Below are positions 13,101 to 15,808 of a stretch of 15,808 bases of DNA, in pieces. Each line of letters opens with the position of its first letter. Within the stretch, counting starts at the first letter, position 1. The notes beneath the pieces are model-generated. The model did no database searches, was not told the origin of the DNA, and saw only the letters and a list, made by a program, of their open reading frames with translations. A program made the position numbers and the translations under genes. Origin of the DNA: Campylobacterales bacterium. Lineage in GTDB: Bacteria > Campylobacterota > Campylobacteria > Campylobacterales > JALSKU01. The DNA lies in the NCBI GenBank assembly GCA_027023175.1, contig JALVWW010000073.1, positions 1-15,808 on the forward strand. The letters are read 5' to 3'.

Positions 13101-15116
13101 ATGTTTAAACCGTTGCTGATAGAGGTCGGCGTAGAAGAGTTGCCGGCTATTCCTTTTTTAAAAGAATTACCGAATATTGATAAAAAGTGGAGTAAAGTTT
13201 TAGAAGACAATTCGCTTCTTTGTGAGTTTGATTTTTATTATACTCCAAGAAGAATGGTTTTGTGGCACAGAGAATTTCCGACAAAACAGCCCGATTCTAT
13301 CCAGGAGCTTTACGGCGCACCTCTTAGTATAGCTTTTAAAGACGGCAAGCCTACCAACGCAGCACTCTCTTTTGCAAAAAAATGTGGTGTCAGTGTTGAT
13401 AAGCTTGGCAAATCCCAAAAAAACGGCAAAGAAGTGCTTTACTTTAAGAAAGAGATAAAAGGCAAACCCTCTAACGAGCTTTTACAGGATATGCTAAAAA
13501 CTTTTTTATCATCACTCAACTTTGGTAAATCCATGAGATGGGGAAGTCTAGAAGAGAGCTTTATAAGACCTGTTAGATGGATAGGGGTTATGCTGGGAGA
13601 TAAGGTAGAAAAGTTTGAACTTTACGGTGTTACATCATCCAATCTCTCATATCCTCACAGGTCGATAAGCTATGATCCGTTCAGCTATGATTTTGCCGGA
13701 GACTTTTTTTGCAAACTTGATAAAAACGGAGTTATTCTGTATCAGGATGAAAGAAGAAAAAGGATACTGGAGCAATTTAAAAATATTGAAAAAGAAAATA
13801 GCATCACCATAGAAACAGATGAAGAGCTTTTGGGTGAAATCGTAGCTATAACAGAGCATCCGACTGCACTTTTGGGAAGTTTCGATGAAGAGTTTTTAAG
13901 ATTGCCAAGTGAAGTTATCATTACATCAATGAAAGAGCACCAAAGATATTTTCCTGTTTTTAAAGATGATAAACTGTCCAACCATTTTATAGTAGTTTCA
14001 AATGCTATTACAGATGATTATTCGCTCATCATAAAAGGAAATGAAAAGGTTTTAAGAGCGAGACTTAGTGATGCTATCTTTTTTTATGATAATGACTTAA
14101 AAAATGGACTTGAATATGATGGGCTAAAAGATATTGTATATATGCAAGGCTTAGGCTCAATTTATGATAAAGAGCTTAGGGAAAAAGAGATAGCACTATA
14201 TCTTTGTGATATGTATGGCTTAAATGAAAAAGAGCTTGTCTCAAGGGCTGTAATGCTTTCAAAAGCAGACTTACTTAGTGAAATGGTTTATGAGTTTACT
14301 GAGTTGCAGGGTATCATGGGGTATTATTATGCCAAGGCTATGGGAGAAGATATAAGAGTGTGTCAAGCTATAAAAGAGCAATATTTACCAAGCGGTGAGG
14401 ATTCGCCTCTACCGAGTACCATTTTTAGCTCTATCGTAGCACTTTCATATAAGTTGGACAATATTTTGGCTCTTTTTGAAATAGGCAAGATTCCAACAGG
14501 GAACAAAGACCCTTTTGGTCTTAGAAGAGCGGCAAACGGTATTATAAAGATAGTTCTTGAATATCATCTTGACTTTAATATAGATAAAATTTTTGCTGAT
14601 TTGTCTGAAAATTACAAACAAATTGATACTAAAAAGGTAAAAGAGTTTTTTATAGAGAGACTTTATCAATTTTTTGATGTAAATCCTTCTGTGATAAAAG
14701 CAGTTTTATCAAGTGGAGAAAAAGATATAACAACTATTGCCAAAAAAGTTGAAGCACTTGACAAGATAGTTTCAAGCAGTGAGTTTAAAGAGATATTTAC
14801 AACATTTAAAAGAGTTTCAAATATAGTAAAAGATGTAGATATAAATAGTGATTTAAGTGTAGATGTTTTACTTTTTGAAAAAAATGAAGAAAAAGAGTTG
14901 TATAAAGCATATAAAAATGTTAGAGACAAAGAATTCAGCGACTATGAAGTGAGACTTGAAGAGCTTTTTTCTCTTAAACCTTATATTGATAACTTTTTTG
15001 ACAATGTTATGGTAAATGTCGAAGATGAGAAGATAAAAATGAACAGAAAAAATCTGATAAGCTCCATATATAAAACTTTTAGAGATATAGCGGATATAAA
15101 AGAGATTACTCTGTAG
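13101..15116 (+). CDS. glyS: Glycyl-tRNA synthetase beta subunit
   Basis: This is the beta chain of the heterotetrameric bacterial glycyl-tRNA synthetase; the alpha chain (glyQ) is not in this window. It has 671 residues, near the E. coli length (689). Diagnostic segments in order are LLIEVGVEELPA (N-terminus), FYYTPRRMVLW, MRWGSLEESFIRPVRWIGVML, EHQRYFPVF, VLRARLSDAIFFYDNDL, VYMQGLGSIYDK, the HD-like KADLLSEMVYEFTELQGIMGYYYA, TGNKDPFGLRRAANGII, and a C-terminal DALR-type anticodon-binding region. The beta subunit binds tRNA and contributes to assembly of the active enzyme. ATG 13101 is chosen because AAAAGG lies seven bases upstream; an in-frame TTG at 13098 is too close to it. A TAAAAT at 13057-13062 could be a weak -10 box. 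The 3' end overlaps the converging YyaL-type gene by 11 bases. Confidence 0.95.
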   Translation: MFKPLLIEVGVEELPAIPFLKELPNIDKKWSKVLEDNSLLCEFDFYYTPRRMVLWHREFPTKQPDSIQELYGAPLSIAFKDGKPTNAALSFAKKCGVSVDKLGKSQKNGKEVLYFKKEIKGKPSNELLQDMLKTFLSSLNFGKSMRWGSLEESFIRPVRWIGVMLGDKVEKFELYGVTSSNLSYPHRSISYDPFSYDFAGDFFCKLDKNGVILYQDERRKRILEQFKNIEKENSITIETDEELLGEIVAITEHPTALLGSFDEEFLRLPSEVIITSMKEHQRYFPVFKDDKLSNHFIVVSNAITDDYSLIIKGNEKVLRARLSDAIFFYDNDLKNGLEYDGLKDIVYMQGLGSIYDKELREKEIALYLCDMYGLNEKELVSRAVMLSKADLLSEMVYEFTELQGIMGYYYAKAMGEDIRVCQAIKEQYLPSGEDSPLPSTIFSSIVALSYKLDNILALFEIGKIPTGNKDPFGLRRAANGIIKIVLEYHLDFNIDKIFADLSENYKQIDTKKVKEFFIERLYQFFDVNPSVIKAVLSSGEKDITTIAKKVEALDKIVSSSEFKEIFTTFKRVSNIVKDVDINSDLSVDVLLFEKNEEKELYKAYKNVRDKEFSDYEVRLEELFSLKPYIDNFFDNVMVNVEDEKIKMNRKNLISSIYKTFRDIADIKEITL

Positions 15117-15808
15117 GGGAAGGTCGAAAGGATAATATACTATTTTTTACCTTATCGAAACTTCCGTAGCCAAAACAGCTTTCTATATCACAACTTAGAA
15201 AGTTGTTTGCATCAACAACTTCTACTAGCAAAAAGGGGTAGTTTATGCCCGCTATCTCTTTTTTGTATTTGATGAGATTTTTATAGGTGCTTTTTACAAC
15301 TACTACTCTCTTTTTGTATCTTAAAATATTATCTGCCATTTGGGCATATTGGACGGGGTGCTTCAGCATTTCGTTTTTAAAGCTGAAAACAGTTTTCACA
15401 AAGATATGCTTTAAGTGCAATGAGCTTTTGAGAGTCGCAAGATTTAGTATGTTTTTCAGCATGATTGAAAGCGGTGCAGTATAGTAGCTATCATCTCCAT
15501 CAGCTAAAGTCATCTTTCCTTCGTCTAAATACCATCTGCCGTTTTTGTAAAATCTTTTTATCGCTTCATTGGTTAAAGACTCTGCTTTTTGAAGATACTT
15601 GCTATCGAGTGTTGTCCCATAAGCGCTCAGCAAGGTATCACTCAGATATGCATAATCTTCAAGTAAACCATTTTGTTTGGGCTTATTGGTGTCATATGTC
15701 TGGTGATATAAAGAGCCGTTGTTTTTTTGCATAATTTTTACTAAATTTTTCAATGATAATAGTGCCTCTTTTTTGTAGAGAGGATTTATAGCAGATGCTT
15801 CGAGCTTT
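15106..15808 (-). CDS. YyaL/SSP411-type protein, C-terminal part; N-terminus beyond the window
   Basis: The minus-strand frame is open to the right edge; the TTG at 15753 is internal, since residues KLEASAINPLYKKEALLSL precede it without a stop. About 234 residues are visible. They match the C-terminal alpha-helical barrel of the DUF255 (thioredoxin-like, spermatogenesis-associated protein 20/YyaL) family: SLYHQTYDTNKPKQNGLLEDYAYLSDTLLSAY, then KNGRWYLDEG and DGDDSYYTAPLSIML. The N-terminal thioredoxin-like domain should lie to the right of the window. The function of the family is unclear; an N-acylglucosamine epimerase-like barrel is part of its fold. Its stop (15106-15108) overlaps the glyS end. 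The short C-terminal segment after about 15220 is less conserved. Confidence 0.82.
   Translation of the reverse strand, partial: KLEASAINPLYKKEALLSLKNLVKIMQKNNGSLYHQTYDTNKPKQNGLLEDYAYLSDTLLSAYGTTLDSKYLQKAESLTNEAIKRFYKNGRWYLDEGKMTLADGDDSYYTAPLSIMLKNILNLATLKSSLHLKHIFVKTVFSFKNEMLKHPVQYAQMADNILRYKKRVVVVKSTYKNLIKYKKEIAGINYPFLLVEVVDANNFLSCDIESCFGYGSFDKVKNSILSFRPSPTE

Overview
The window looks like a chromosomal segment of a free-living member of the Campylobacterota (formerly Epsilonproteobacteria). The DNA is AT-rich and promoters show a TATAAT -10 box with no clear -35 box. The flagellar rod genes lie as an isolated flgF-flgG pair behind a sigma-54-type site, as in Campylobacter. The RpoD, Uup, PurU and PilZ proteins are rich in Lys, Ile, Asn and Phe. 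I cannot fix the genus from the sequence alone.

Layout. Positions 1-1376 hold two TPM-domain membrane proteins, the first cut by the window edge. Facing them on the minus strand is a 64-residue membrane protein (1379-1573). A divergent promoter region follows, then the ABC-F ATPase Uup (1641-3581). Uup converges on the minus-strand flgF-flgG pair (3610-5214), and a run of degenerate heptad repeats fills the gap between the two stop codons. Across a second divergent promoter region lies an AMMECR1-domain protein (AmrA, 5304-5855). Next is a 330-base non-coding stretch that is almost entirely one palindromic element (5884-6149), then the cluster purU - PilZ-domain protein - trmL (6187-9399), which is tightly spaced and probably one transcript. 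rpoD has its own promoter and a terminator-like hairpin (9470-11327). It is followed by a secreted endonuclease/exonuclease/phosphatase-family protein with a 38-residue membrane protein just downstream, then glyS (13101-15116). The window ends in the C-terminal part of a YyaL-type protein on the minus strand.

Most genes are housekeeping or conserved: translation (uup, trmL, glyS), transcription (rpoD), one-carbon metabolism (purU), motility (flgF, flgG) and probable c-di-GMP signalling (PilZ protein). No phage genes, CRISPR array, rRNA or tRNA were seen.

The most interesting signal is the element at 5884-6149. It has 30-bp inverted termini matching at 27 of 30 positions and is flanked on both sides by the same 7-bp sequence, ATATAAT. 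Its two halves are gapless inverted copies of each other, and each half also folds on itself, giving a Y-shaped structure with a C(UACG)G tetraloop and G-U pairs. It appears to be a non-autonomous, MITE-like insertion that landed in the -10 region of the purU promoter and duplicated it.
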